A DNA stretch of 64,000 nt from assembly GCA_022072405.1 (NCBI GenBank), contig JAJVHX010000006.1, positions 62,001-126,000 on the forward strand, given 5' to 3'. This DNA is from Phycisphaerae bacterium (GTDB lineage: Bacteria; Planctomycetota; Phycisphaerae; UBA1845; CAIVHJ01). Of this stretch, positions 1-8,754 are shown in pieces (positions within the stretch are counted from its first letter, which is position 1; each line of letters begins with the position of its first letter). The notes under the pieces were generated by a model. That model was given only the letters and a program-made list of their open reading frames with translations. It did no database searches and was not told the DNA's origin. The position numbers and the translations under genes are program-made.

Positions 1-99
1 TTGCGTTTACTGCAGGCGAGCGAAGCCGAGAATGCAGCACTGGTACAAGAATTGGTTCGTCATCAGGGAGGGGGCAACTCCACAAACGTCAACGGTTAG
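1..99 (+). CDS. C-terminal end of an unidentified upstream protein (partial)
   Basis: Frame 1 is open from the window edge to a TAG at 97-99, giving 32 residues: a short helical stretch rich in Ala, Glu, Leu and Gln, then a Gly/Asn-rich tail. A canonical terminator follows about 90 bp later, as expected if a transcript ends here. The fragment is too short to assign a family, and it could be a chance open frame. Confidence 0.45.
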   Translation: MRLLQASEAENAALVQELVRHQGGGNSTNVNG

Positions 100-188
100 T
101 TATCGTTCCGTTAAAGTGGCTGTAGTGAGGGTCTGGCCGCGACGTATCATAACGTAACCTGCTGAAAAATTGATCGTTGTAATAAATG

Positions 189-214
189 GGATGCCCTGGG
201 GCATCCTTTTTTTT
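189..214 (+). terminator. Rho-independent terminator
   Basis: A perfect stem of at least 7 bp (GGATGCC 189-195 pairing with GGCATCC 200-206) has a 4-nt loop and runs directly into eight T residues (207-214). It separates the upstream partial gene from the feo promoter region. Confidence 0.85.
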
Positions 215-260
215 ATTGATCCAGATCAAGACCGAATAAACGAAATCAAAGAATCTACAC

Positions 261-289
261 TTGCACCGGAGATAAATATCCGATAGATT
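261..289 (+). promoter_or_regulatory. Possible sigma70-type promoter of feoAB
   Basis: A TTGCAC box at 261-266 and a TAGATT box at 284-289 are separated by 17 bp and lie just upstream of the Fur-box-like palindrome. Both hexamers are imperfect, so the position is supported more by context (iron-uptake operon, operator placement) than by sequence match. Confidence 0.35.
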
Positions 290-290
290 A

Positions 291-309
291 AATGAGAATG
301 AATCTCATT
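291..309 (+). promoter_or_regulatory. Fur-box-like operator upstream of feoA
   Basis: AATGAGA (291-297) and TCTCATT (303-309) form a perfect 7-bp inverted repeat around a 5-nt spacer. Read as the 7-1-7 Fur motif, TGAGAAT-G-AATCTCA is close to the classical TGATAATNATTATCA. It sits 24 bp before the feoA start and overlaps or follows the predicted promoter, the expected place for iron-dependent repression. The assignment to Fur is inference. Confidence 0.6.
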
Positions 310-332
310 CCATTTATTAGGTAGATTCCCTC

Positions 333-566
333 ATGGTAGGTCATCAGGTTCATGTGCTGTCCGGCTTGAGTGCAGGTGAGCGGGGTCTGGTGGTTCAGGT
401 GCAGGCGAATGGCATGGCGGTTCGGCTGCGGGAGGTGGGATTGTGCGAAGGGCAGGAGCTGGAAGTCATGATCGCCGGTGATCCGATGGTGTGCCGCGTG
501 GGGCGCAGTCGGTTCGGTATAGGCCGAATACTGGCGGAGGCGATTGCGATCAATCTGCAGGGGTAA
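333..566 (+). CDS. feoA: FeoA, ferrous iron transport accessory protein
   Basis: This 77-residue protein matches the small SH3-like FeoA family in length and pattern: an N-terminal hydrophobic/Gly segment, a central LREVGLCEGQELEV-type strand-turn with the conserved Gly, then a GDP turn and a C-terminal strand ending in Ala-Ile-Asn. FeoA is a cytosolic partner thought to act on the G domain or membrane channel of FeoB. It precedes feoB by about 100 bp on the same strand behind a Fur-box-like site, so the pair is probably one iron-repressed operon. The Shine-Dalgarno is weak. The 567-667 gap holds no obvious gene. Confidence 0.88.
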   Translation: MVGHQVHVLSGLSAGERGLVVQVQANGMAVRLREVGLCEGQELEVMIAGDPMVCRVGRSRFGIGRILAEAIAINLQG

Positions 567-667
567 GTGAATCAATCATAGAAGAATCCAACCCGCAAGA
601 AAATCCGGCAGATGATCCGCAGTTTTTATCATCAAACAATCCTATCCTAATTATCAGGTGAGTCACG

Positions 668-2797
668 GTGTTTATCAGTGAAAGCACGATCGAACCGGCG
701 GTGAAAATTAGACGGTTGGCGATTGCGGGTAATCCCAATTCCGGCAAGACCACAATTTTCAATGCCTTAACCGGGCTGCACCAGAAGGTGGGCAATTATC
801 CGGGTGTGACGGTTGAGCATCGGGAGGGGTTGCTGTCATCCAGCGCCGAGGAGCGGATCCGGCTGGTGGATCTGCCAGGGGCCTACAGCATGGTATCGCG
901 CAGTCTGGATGAGCGGGTCATGCGCGATGTACTTCTGGGGCTGATGACGGGCGGCGAGCCGATTGACGGTGTGATTGTGGTGGTGGATGGATCGAATCTG
1001 GAGCGGCATCTTTATCTGGCGACGCAGATCATCGACCTGGGCTATCCGACGATATTGTGTTTGAACATGATGGATTTGGCGCAGCGTCACGGGTTGACCA
1101 TTGATACGGGCTGCTTGCAGCAACGATTGGGTGTACCGGTGGTCGAGACGGTGGGCTTCCGGCAGGAGGGCATTGCCGAATTACGATCGGCTGCAGAACA
1201 ATTGAAATATTCGCCCGCGTCGATGCTGAAACTGACGCTCCCTGCTGAGGTCGAGCAGCAGGTGAATGAGCTGGCTGAGCAGGTCCAGAATTGGCGGGGT
1301 GATTCATCGCTGCGTGCGGTAGCGATTGCGCGACTGCTGCTGGCCAGCGTCGCCGTGGATAGTCGTGAAGTAGAGGGGCATCTGATACCGCTGGAATTGG
1401 CCGGGGCGGTGGATCAGGCGGTGGCCCATCTGACGTCGGCAGGAATCGTAGCGGTGGACAGTGTATTGGTACAGGCCCGTTACGGGGCGATACGCGACCT
1501 TTATACGGGAGTGGTGCAACAGGATCAGTCGGTACGGAAATCACGCAGTGACCGGGTGGATCGGGTGCTGACGCATCCGTTGTGGGGTGGGACGGTATTT
1601 GTTTCCCTGATGTTCGTGATGTTCATGGCCATCTTCAGCTGGGCTACACCGCTGATGGATGGCATCGAAGCAGTGCTGGGATATGCGGGTGAAGTCGTGA
1701 CGCGTTTGATACCGGAGGGGACGCTGCAAAGTCTGCTGGTGGATGGAGTGATCGGCGGGGTGGGGTCGGTGGTGGTGTTTCTGCCGCAGATCTGGATTCT
1801 GTTTTTCTTTGTCGGTCTGTTGGAAGACACGGGATATATGGCCCGGGCGGCGTTGTTGATGAATCGGCTGATGAACCTGGTGGGGTTGCCGGGAAAAAGT
1901 TTTATTCCGCTGCTGAGCGGTTATGCGTGCGCGATTCCGGGGATCATGGCGGCGCGGACGATTGAGAATCGGCGGGACCGTCTGGTGACGATACTGGTGG
2001 TGCCGCTGATGAGCTGTTCGGCGCGTCTGCCGGTGTACCTGACCGTGATCGGGGCGATTTTTGCCGGGCAAGTCTGGGTGCAGTCCGGGGCGTTGTTGGG
2101 TTTATACGTGCTGGGTACGGTGATGGCCTTGGGGGTGGCTTGGCTGCTGAAGCGAACGATGCTGCAAAGCCCGCCCACTGGATTACTGATTGAACTGCCG
2201 CCCTATCATCGACCCAACTGGGGTACGATTATTCGCAGCATGTGGGAGCGGAGCGTGTTGTTTTTGAAAGGGGCGGGTTCGATTATTTTCGCGGTCAGCG
2301 TGGTGCTATGGGCGCTGGCCTATTTTCCGCAGGCCGACCCGGTGGCGGCGGAAGCGGACCCGGGCTTGCAGTTGCGACAGAGCTATATGGGGCGGATGGG
2401 GCAGGCGATCGCGCCGGTGATCGAACCGCTGGGTTATGACTGGAAGATCGGTGTGGGGCTGGTGGCCAGTTTTGCTGCCCGCGAAGTATTCGTGAGTACG
2501 ATGGGCATCGTTTACGGCGTGGGTGATGAAGTGACTGAGGAAGACGCCACGCTGCGGGAAAAGATTGCGGCCGATACCTGGCCGGATGGGCGGAAGGTGT
2601 ATACGCCACTGGCTGGGTTGAGTCTGCTGGTGTTTTATGTGATCGCCTGCCAGTGCGTTTCGACGCTGGCGATCATCAAGCGCGAGACCAACAGTTGGCG
2701 CTGGCCGGTGTTCACCTTCGTTTATATGACGGTGCTGGCCTATGGGGCGGCGCTCATCACCTACCAGGTGGGGTCGTCCATGGGCTGGGGTGTATAA
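668..2797 (+). CDS. feoB: FeoB, GTP-dependent ferrous iron transporter
   Basis: This 709-residue membrane protein has an N-terminal G domain: G1 GNPNSGKT at residues 21-28, G3 as DLPG and G4 as NMMD. It is followed by the helical GDI-like spacer and a polytopic region with two Gate (nucleoside-recognition-like) segments and the FeoB core. The length is normal for the family. The family imports Fe(II) across the inner membrane using GTP hydrolysis. Translation starts at GTG with an AGGTGAG Shine-Dalgarno a few bases upstream. No feoC-like gene follows; the next gene is convergent. Iron repression through the Fur-like site before feoA is likely. Confidence 0.95.
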   Translation: MFISESTIEPAVKIRRLAIAGNPNSGKTTIFNALTGLHQKVGNYPGVTVEHREGLLSSSAEERIRLVDLPGAYSMVSRSLDERVMRDVLLGLMTGGEPIDGVIVVVDGSNLERHLYLATQIIDLGYPTILCLNMMDLAQRHGLTIDTGCLQQRLGVPVVETVGFRQEGIAELRSAAEQLKYSPASMLKLTLPAEVEQQVNELAEQVQNWRGDSSLRAVAIARLLLASVAVDSREVEGHLIPLELAGAVDQAVAHLTSAGIVAVDSVLVQARYGAIRDLYTGVVQQDQSVRKSRSDRVDRVLTHPLWGGTVFVSLMFVMFMAIFSWATPLMDGIEAVLGYAGEVVTRLIPEGTLQSLLVDGVIGGVGSVVVFLPQIWILFFFVGLLEDTGYMARAALLMNRLMNLVGLPGKSFIPLLSGYACAIPGIMAARTIENRRDRLVTILVVPLMSCSARLPVYLTVIGAIFAGQVWVQSGALLGLYVLGTVMALGVAWLLKRTMLQSPPTGLLIELPPYHRPNWGTIIRSMWERSVLFLKGAGSIIFAVSVVLWALAYFPQADPVAAEADPGLQLRQSYMGRMGQAIAPVIEPLGYDWKIGVGLVASFAAREVFVSTMGIVYGVGDEVTEEDATLREKIAADTWPDGRKVYTPLAGLSLLVFYVIACQCVSTLAIIKRETNSWRWPVFTFVYMTVLAYGAALITYQVGSSMGWGV

Positions 2798-2818
2798 AAC
2801 TACCTGCCTGAGGACCGC

Positions 2819-3313
2819 TCAATTATTAATTTCATAGCTTCCAAAAGGCCCGGTAGCCGGATCACGACCACAATAGCCGATTCGCGGATCCCCATCATTC
2901 CATTTCGCCAGCCAATAGCCACCGGGACCGAAGCAAGATTCTAATTCAACACTAAATCCGGGTTCGACTGCTGGGGGGTATAAGGGATTTTGGGGAAGCG
3001 CCTTCAGATATTCCGGTTCCAGCAGGCCGTTCTCTAATTCTGCACACAAACTGGCCGAGCAGGTGGTTTCGTCTACGCAACCGGGAAACGGGTAGCTTGA
3101 ATGTTCAGCCATAAACAGATCGAGAGCTTTTTGAATAGTTCGGGCATTGGCACGGGCTTGCTGCAATTGGGCGGAATCGGTGGCGGAACTGTAGCGGGGA
3201 ATGGCGATGGCAGCGAGAATACCAATAATGACAATGACAATGACCAGCTCCACCAGGCTGAAAGCGGTTGGTACTTGGTCTTTTGTCTTTATATTGAATG
3301 CCTGCAGCTCCAC
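2819..3313 (-). CDS. Type II secretion/type IV pilus pseudopilin-like protein
   Basis: The 164-residue product has a short basic leader, then a class III prepilin signal: an Ala-Phe cleavage site followed by SLVELVIVIVIIGILAAIAIP with the conserved Glu at position 5 of the mature protein. The 20-residue hydrophobic helix and the long alpha-spine (DSAQLQQARANARTIQKAL) follow, then a small globular head with several Cys residues. The residue before the cleavage site is Ala rather than Gly. Products of this family are processed by prepilin peptidase and assembled in the inner membrane. It converges on feoB with a 21-bp gap. No assembly genes flank it, so the system it serves is unknown. The GTG start has no clear ribosome site. 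Confidence 0.8.
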   Translation of the reverse strand: MELQAFNIKTKDQVPTAFSLVELVIVIVIIGILAAIAIPRYSSATDSAQLQQARANARTIQKALDLFMAEHSSYPFPGCVDETTCSASLCAELENGLLEPEYLKALPQNPLYPPAVEPGFSVELESCFGPGGYWLAKWNDGDPRIGYCGRDPATGPFGSYEINN

Positions 3314-3390
3314 ATCTACTTATTTCGGATAGGTTTCCGCCCGCGCCCAGCACATCCAGATCAGGTCCGATAGTCAGTTGCTAAGTCGCC

Positions 3391-3470
3391 GGGTAATGGT
3401 CAAATGGTTTCTACAAAAGCCACGGAACCGCTCCCTGATGGTCGCGGCTCGGTGAAACTTTACCAGTACC
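3391..3470. repeat. Dispersed inverted-repeat element, family A copy 1
   Basis: An 80-bp non-coding element between a pseudopilin gene and terC. The core CCGCTCCCTGATGGTCGCGG (3429-3448) is followed by an AAACTTTACCAGTACC arm ending at 3470. A degenerate complementary arm (GGTAATGGTCAAA, 3392-3404) is on the other side. The same core and arms recur at about 22.5, 34.5 and 52.8 kb. Confidence 0.65.
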
Positions 3471-3549
3471 TGCTGCTGGCTGGGTTTTGATAATTTAGGT
3501 GAATTGGCTGACAATCTGGCAACATCATCAATCCGGAGGCAGACAATTA

Positions 3550-4305
3550 ATGGACTGGGCAACTTTATTGACGGTGGAGAATGGGATTGCACTGCTGACG
3601 CTGGCGGCGCTGGAGATTGTGCTGGGGATCGACAACATCGTGTTTATTGCGATTTTGTCAGGCAAGCTCGATCCGAAAGTGCAGAACAAGGCGCGAAAAA
3701 TTGGACTGCTGGCGGCGATGGGGGTGCGGATTCTGTTGCTGTTGTGCATCAGCTGGATCATGAAGCTGACGAATGAATTGTTCACTTTGTATGGCCATGG
3801 TTTTTCGGGTAAGGATCTGATCCTGCTGGGCGGGGGATTGTTTCTGATCATCAAAGCCACGCTGGAGATCCACCACAAGCTGGAATCTGCGGAGGAGGTG
3901 CATCTGCCGCGTAAGAAGTCGGCTTCATTTGCGGCGGTGATCGGCCAGATCATGATGATCGATATTGTCTTTTCGCTTGATTCGGTGATTACGGCGGTGG
4001 GTATGTCACAGGTGATCCAGGTGATGATTGCAGCAGTGGTGCTGGCCGTGCTGGTGATGATGATCTTTGCCAATCCGGTGAGCGGGTTTATTGAGAAGCA
4101 CCCGACGATGAAGATGCTGGCGCTGTCGTTTCTGATGCTGATCGGCGTGATGCTGGTGGCGGATGGTGTGGGTGGCGATATTCCGCGCGGGTACATTTAT
4201 TTCGCGATGGCCTTTTCACTGGGCGTCGAGATATTGAATATCAAGGTGCGGGCACGGAGCGCGCCGGTCGAGCTGCATGGACCCAAGCTGAACGAAGCAT
4301 CGTGA
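3550..4305 (+). CDS. TerC-family integral membrane protein
   Basis: This polytopic membrane protein of 251 residues carries the TerC signature near its N terminus (LEIVLGIDNIVFIAIL) and a second related block (QIMMIDIVFSLDSVITAVGM). Their buried Asp residues are thought to bind a metal ion. Family members such as Alx, YkoY and YceF are implicated in Mn(II) export and metal homeostasis. The ATG at 3550 is preferred because GGAGG (3535-3539) lies 10 bp upstream; an in-frame GTG at 3499 lacks such a site. No yybP-ykoY manganese riboswitch could be recognised in the leader; a family A repeat lies there instead. Confidence 0.9.
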   Translation: MDWATLLTVENGIALLTLAALEIVLGIDNIVFIAILSGKLDPKVQNKARKIGLLAAMGVRILLLLCISWIMKLTNELFTLYGHGFSGKDLILLGGGLFLIIKATLEIHHKLESAEEVHLPRKKSASFAAVIGQIMMIDIVFSLDSVITAVGMSQVIQVMIAAVVLAVLVMMIFANPVSGFIEKHPTMKMLALSFLMLIGVMLVADGVGGDIPRGYIYFAMAFSLGVEILNIKVRARSAPVELHGPKLNEAS

Positions 4306-4350
4306 AAGTTGAATAATGAATAACCAAGGCCATGAAAATAAGGATGGATT

Positions 4351-5991
4351 GTGCACCCCAGGATAATCATGATCGTGAGCAGTCTGTTCATGGTTGCTTC
4401 GTCGGTATCGGCGGCGCCGATCGAGATCGGTCTGGCCGGCAGCGGGGAGTTGCTGTGGATCTATCAGCGCGGGCCGGCCAACGAGCGCGGTGAAGTGTTG
4501 TTGAGTTTCGGGGTGCTGCCCAGCGAACGGATCGGTTTTGTCGGACCGGCGGTGATGCGCGGCCTGGTGGGGCGGGTGGCGGCGATGGCGGCGACGGGGC
4601 GCGATCTGCATGTGATCTATGATGAGGGTTCGCATCGGCGGTATCGGTTTGTGGAGCATGAGATACGCACCATCAGCGAACTGCCGCTGCCGGCAGGGAT
4701 GCAACTGCTGGGGTTGGCGGCGGCAGAGGGACAGGAGGGGGTGTGGGCGCTGGTGATCAAGCCAGTCGACGATCATAACCCAGCCACGCGATCGGATAGA
4801 GTGGTGGTGATGCGCTACGATAAGGCCCAATGGCATCCGGTGGCGGAGGGGCCGGCAGATTATCGAAATGATGAACAGTGGCAGTTGGCGGTCAGCAGTC
4901 AGGGAACGATCGTGGTGGCGAAACGTGCGGCCGGTCAACGCACGGATCAATTGTGGCGATATGCCGACGAACGATGGCAAGAAATGCCCAGCATGAGTAC
5001 GGTTCACGAGAATGAAAAAATCCTTGCGCTATTAGACACCAATGGTCAATGGGTGGCGGCGGTCGGGGGAGTGGCCATACCGGATCATCCCTTATTGAAT
5101 ATTCAAGCGCTGCAGGAGACTCGGTTCGAAATGACGAATCACATCGAGTCCGGTCCCGTTCGAAATCAATCCATCATCGCGGCGAGTTGGCACGGGCAAT
5201 TGGCGGTAGCGGGGCTGGATGATGCGGGGCATGTCTGGTGGAGTGGCTGGCCGCTGGTTGATGAAGATGCCCGGGACGGCAGGCGACAATCCGCGCTGGC
5301 GGCGGTGGATTGGCGAGAAGTGCGGTCGCTGCACAAGCGTGGCCGGGCGGGTCGGTCGGAGTCAATTCTGAACTGGTCGGCGCTGGCTATGCTGTTGGGG
5401 CTGTTTATGCTGGTACTACGTACACGGCAGCAGCGGATTACGCAACCGGTGGAACTGCCTCGGGGCATGGCGGTGGCGAAATCGTGGCGGCGGATGATGG
5501 CCTTCATGCTGGATGGCGGGCCGGTGCTGATGCTGACCCTGCCGCTCTGGTGGCCGCCGCTGGAGCGGGTGGCGTTTTATGAGAAACTGCTGGAGCTGGA
5601 AGGGCGGACCATGCCGATCATGACGCTCGACTTGTGGCAGGGGTGGCTGGCGGCGTGCGGGGTTTATGTGCTCTACGGGACGTTGTTCGAAGCGTTAGTC
5701 GGAAGTACGCCGGGCAAACTGGCGGTCCGCTGCCGCGTGGTTGATGAGCAGGGGTATCGCTGCCGCTGGGGGGCGGTGATCGTGCGTAATATATGCAAGG
5801 CGGTGGAGCTGGCACCGATTTTCAAAGGTTGGCCGGTGGTGCTGCTGATTCTGCTGACGCGGAATCGGCAGCGAATCGGCGATTTATTGGGCCGGACGCT
5901 GGTGGTGGAGTTGGTGGAGTTGCCCGACGAAACGCTGCCTGCCGCTACAGATTCACCAGATTCAACCACCGGACCCACGCCACCACGCTGA
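4351..5991 (+). CDS. Exported RDD-family membrane protein
   Basis: The 546-residue protein begins with a signal-peptide-like segment (about residues 5-22) and has a long extracytoplasmic N-terminal region with Trp/Tyr-spaced strands resembling a beta-propeller-type fold. A hydrophobic helix lies near residue 345-360, followed by a C-terminal RDD domain: an RRMMAFMLDGG segment, then an LVGSTPGKLAVRCRVVD block, membrane helices, and R/D residues near NRQRIGDLLGRT. RDD domains are poorly understood membrane modules, linked in some bacteria to ion transport. Start is GTG with AGGATGG 4 bp before it. It follows terC by 45 bp and may be cotranscribed. No enzymatic role can be named. Confidence 0.75.
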   Translation: MHPRIIMIVSSLFMVASSVSAAPIEIGLAGSGELLWIYQRGPANERGEVLLSFGVLPSERIGFVGPAVMRGLVGRVAAMAATGRDLHVIYDEGSHRRYRFVEHEIRTISELPLPAGMQLLGLAAAEGQEGVWALVIKPVDDHNPATRSDRVVVMRYDKAQWHPVAEGPADYRNDEQWQLAVSSQGTIVVAKRAAGQRTDQLWRYADERWQEMPSMSTVHENEKILALLDTNGQWVAAVGGVAIPDHPLLNIQALQETRFEMTNHIESGPVRNQSIIAASWHGQLAVAGLDDAGHVWWSGWPLVDEDARDGRRQSALAAVDWREVRSLHKRGRAGRSESILNWSALAMLLGLFMLVLRTRQQRITQPVELPRGMAVAKSWRRMMAFMLDGGPVLMLTLPLWWPPLERVAFYEKLLELEGRTMPIMTLDLWQGWLAACGVYVLYGTLFEALVGSTPGKLAVRCRVVDEQGYRCRWGAVIVRNICKAVELAPIFKGWPVVLLILLTRNRQRIGDLLGRTLVVELVELPDETLPAATDSPDSTTGPTPPR

Positions 5992-6154
5992 TTTTGGGAC
6001 GCTGCCCCGCCGAAAAAATAGTACCACGCGCTTTGCCTCACCAGAAGTTGAATTGTAGGTTTGAATTGAATCGCACACGTAGAATCTATGGCAGCCTGGG
6101 AACCTCGAGAGAGGTGCGATTCATTTATTTGCCACTCCACCCCGTGTCCGGTGA

Positions 6155-6196
6155 AGCGTCTCGGTCGATGGAATCGGTCGAGACGCTCGCATTTTT
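6155..6196 (+). terminator. Rho-independent terminator after the RDD-family gene
   Basis: AGCGTCTCG (6155-6163) pairs perfectly with CGAGACGCT (6179-6187), with an inner CGAT/ATCG stem and a run of five T residues after a short CGCA. It lies in the 344-bp gap 5992-6335, which holds no other gene I can support. Confidence 0.7.
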
Positions 6197-6335
6197 ACAG
6201 CACTTTTTCTGAACGGTGAGCAGCGGGTGTATTGCGCCTGACCAGCGGGTGCAGGTATACCGCCCTGGGAATTCGCCTTCCGTAATTGGCGGGTCGTCAG
6301 ACGGGTGGCTATGATGCCGGCAGGAGGTGGTGAAG

Positions 6336-6836
6336 TTGAGTGATGTGGAACAACTGGTGCAGCGCGTGGCCGGCCGATTACTGGAAAGCAGCCGGACCGT
6401 GGCGACGGCGGAATCCTGCACCGGTGGGCTGCTCAGTAAATTGCTGACCGATATTCCCGGCAGCAGCCGTTATTTTCCGGGCGGGATCATCGCCTACTCC
6501 AACCAGGCCAAGATCGATCTGCTCGGAGTATCGCCGGAACTGATCGCGCAGCACGGCGCGGTGAGCGCGGAAGTGGCTGAAGCGATGGCTCGGGGTGCAC
6601 GCCGGTGCTTCGGCAGCGATTATGCGATCTCGATCACCGGCATCGCCGGCCCGGACGGCGGCACTGCTGCCAAACCAGTCGGAACGGTGTTCGTCGCGCT
6701 GGCTGATGCATCTTTATGTGCCTCCTGTAAAAATCAATTTGACGCCCGCCATCAGCGAGACGGTATCCGGGTTGACGCGGTGGTGTCCGCTTTGCAAATG
6801 CTGGCTGAGGCAAGTGGACGGGGAATTTTGAGATGA
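6336..6836 (+). CDS. pncC: Nicotinamide-nucleotide amidase (PncC/CinA C-terminal domain)
   Basis: A stand-alone CinA C-terminal domain of about 166 residues. Family blocks seen in order: [12 protein letters not shown] with the catalytic Ser/Cys region, [11 protein letters not shown], a [22 protein letters not shown] stretch, and [21 protein letters not shown]. The enzyme deamidates nicotinamide mononucleotide to nicotinate mononucleotide in pyridine nucleotide salvage. The TTG start is chosen because AGGAGG (6322-6327) lies 8 bp upstream; the in-frame GTG at 6327 overlaps that site. The C-terminal FxGDR-type block is altered ([12 protein letters not shown]), but the overall fold should be intact. 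Confidence 0.88.
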   Translation: MSDVEQLVQRVAGRLLESSRTVATAESCTGGLLSKLLTDIPGSSRYFPGGIIAYSNQAKIDLLGVSPELIAQHGAVSAEVAEAMARGARRCFGSDYAISITGIAGPDGGTAAKPVGTVFVALADASLCASCKNQFDARHQRDGIRVDAVVSALQMLAEASGRGILR

Positions 6837-6844
6837 CGTACAAA

Positions 6845-6880
6845 TAAAAACGGCCGACTCGGAGGTCGGCCGCTACTTCT
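6845..6880. terminator. Bidirectional terminator between pncC and the ALDH gene
   Basis: CGGCCGAC (6851-6858) pairs with GTCGGCCG (6865-6872) around a 6-nt loop. On the minus strand the stem is followed by five T residues, so it best serves the convergent ALDH gene. The plus-strand T tract is weak. Confidence 0.7.
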
Positions 6881-6922
6881 AACTGACAAATTAATATTCT
6901 TTGTGATCCGTTTTATCCGACT

Positions 6923-8452
6923 TCAATCACCGAATTTAATGCCCTGGGCGAGGGGCAGGTCGCGGCTCCAGTTGATGGTATTGGTCTGGCGACGCATGTA
7001 AGCCTTCCAGCTGTCGGAGCCGGATTCGCGTCCGCCACCGGTTTCTTTTTCTCCACCAAACGCGCCGCCGATCTCCGCTCCGCTGGTACCGATGTTGACG
7101 TTGGCAATGCCGCAGTCGCTGCCGATGGCGCTGAGGAATTGCTCCGCTTCCAGCAGATTGGTGGTGAAGATCGCGGAGGACAATCCCTGCGGAACTTCGT
7201 TGTGAATGGCGACGGCTTCATCGAAGGATTTGTAGGGAATGATATAGAGAATCGGGGCAAAAGTTTCTTCGTGGATGATGCGGGCGTCATGCGGGGCTTC
7301 GGCGATGCAGGGTTTGACGTAGCAGCCGCCGGGGAATTTGTCTTCGGGGAGTATGTCGCCGCCGTAGAGAATTTTGCCGCCTTCTTCCTTAATGCGCTGG
7401 ATGGCATCCTGCATGGTTTTGACGGCGGCTTTATTGACCAGCGGGCCCATCAGCGTATGAGAGTCGAGCGGATCACCGATAACGACTTGCTTGTAGGAAG
7501 CAAGCAGGCGTTTGACCAGATCGTCGTGGCGGGATTCGTGAACGATGATGCGGCGGGTGGAGGTGCAGCGTTGGCCGGCGGTGCCGACGGCGCCGAAGAG
7601 GATGGCCCGGGAAGCCAGAGCGAGATCGGCGTACTGGGTGACGATAATGGCGTTGTTGCCGCCGAGTTCGAGGATGGTGCGACCGAGGCGGCGGCCGACT
7701 ACTTCACCGACGCGTTTGCCCATCTCGCAACTTCCGGTGGCGGAAACCATCGGAATGCGCGGATCATTAAGCAGCAATTCCCCGACTGAGGAACCTGGCC
7801 CGATGATCAGCGAGAAGATGGCGGGGTTCACCTTGTTAGCGTCGCAGACCCGCTCGGCGATTTTGGTGCAGGCGATGGCGCAGAGCGGGGTTTCGGAGGA
7901 GGGTTTCCAGAGTGTGGCGTTACCGCAGACGGCGGCGATGGCGGCGTTCCAGGCCCAGACTGCAACCGGGAAGTTGAAGGCACTGATGACGCCGATCACC
8001 CCGAGCGGATGCCACTGTTCATACATGCGGTGATGTAGCCGTTCGGAGTGCATGGTCAGGCCGTAAAGCTGGCGCGACAGTCCGCAGGCAAAATCACAGA
8101 TGTCGATCATTTCCTGCACTTCGCCGTCGCCTTCGGCCTTGATCTTGCCCATTTCGAGAGAGACCAGCGAGCCGAGCAAATCCTTTTTTTCGCGGAGGGC
8201 GTTGCCCAGTTGGCGGATCACCTCACCGCGTTTGGGGGCGGGAATATCACGCCATTGCAGAAAAGCTTCGTGGGCCCGCTCGATGACCAGTTTGTAATCT
8301 TCGTGGGTGGCGGTGGAGATTTTGGCGATGGGGTGGCCGTTGGTCGGCGAGAGCGAAGTATGCTTCATGCCGCTGCCATGCCAGTGGCCGTCGAAGGCGC
8401 CGAAGTTGACGGTATCCAGTCCGAGTTGCCGGAGAATATCAGGTGCGTTCAT
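6923..8452 (-). CDS. Aldehyde dehydrogenase, ALDH7 (antiquitin-like) family
   Basis: The 509-residue soluble enzyme has the full NAD(P)-dependent aldehyde dehydrogenase fold. It has the AFNFP block with Asn160, the LELGG block with Glu262, and the catalytic nucleophile Cys296 in GTAGQRCTSTRR. The N-terminal region and the ELGGNNAI/GQRCT pattern are those of the ALDH7 group, whose characterised members oxidise alpha-aminoadipic semialdehyde (piperidine-6-carboxylate) in lysine catabolism, and other aldehydes. A GAGG Shine-Dalgarno lies 6 bp before the ATG. It is monocistronic here with its own terminator. The exact substrate is not shown by the sequence; no lysine-catabolism gene is adjacent. 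Confidence 0.9.
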   Translation of the reverse strand: MNAPDILRQLGLDTVNFGAFDGHWHGSGMKHTSLSPTNGHPIAKISTATHEDYKLVIERAHEAFLQWRDIPAPKRGEVIRQLGNALREKKDLLGSLVSLEMGKIKAEGDGEVQEMIDICDFACGLSRQLYGLTMHSERLHHRMYEQWHPLGVIGVISAFNFPVAVWAWNAAIAAVCGNATLWKPSSETPLCAIACTKIAERVCDANKVNPAIFSLIIGPGSSVGELLLNDPRIPMVSATGSCEMGKRVGEVVGRRLGRTILELGGNNAIIVTQYADLALASRAILFGAVGTAGQRCTSTRRIIVHESRHDDLVKRLLASYKQVVIGDPLDSHTLMGPLVNKAAVKTMQDAIQRIKEEGGKILYGGDILPEDKFPGGCYVKPCIAEAPHDARIIHEETFAPILYIIPYKSFDEAVAIHNEVPQGLSSAIFTTNLLEAEQFLSAIGSDCGIANVNIGTSGAEIGGAFGGEKETGGGRESGSDSWKAYMRRQTNTINWSRDLPLAQGIKFGD

Positions 8453-8596
8453 GTCGAAACCTCACGAAATACGGTGATTGGGGTGTGAAGATATTGAGGA
8501 TATACGATGGCCAGAGAAAAGGGAATAGAGCGGCAACAGGGAACAGGAGGATGGGAACAGGCAACGGCGAAACAGGAAAGATAATCCGTGTGGGCT

Positions 8597-8754
8597 AAAG
8601 CGGAGTCGTGTTAATCGTTCCGTGGTGTGGGAGTTGAGTGTGCCACGGCTGTACCAGCCGTGGTGGTGGACCGTAATCCCGCACGGCTCACAGAGCCGTG
8701 GCACACCACGGGGTTTTTATCAGGCGGACCCATAAAAATGAAACCGCTCTAAAG
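8597..8754. repeat. Dispersed inverted-repeat element, family C copy 1
   Basis: About 158 bp of structured DNA in the gene-free stretch 8453-8921. It contains two hairpins, CCACGGCTG...CAGCCGTGG and CACGGCTCACAGAGCCGTG, flanked by AAAGCGG and CCGCTCT ends. The spacer ATCGTTCCGTGGTGTGGG and the tail GGCGGACCCATAAAA recur almost unchanged at 37.7-37.9 kb, and the gagccgtggcacac hairpin recurs at 31.6 kb. Confidence 0.6.

Noticed and set aside
3371-3549. Manganese (yybP-ykoY) riboswitch before the TerC-family gene
   Set aside because: The structured sequence there is a family A repeat found elsewhere in unrelated contexts, and the riboswitch core is not seen.
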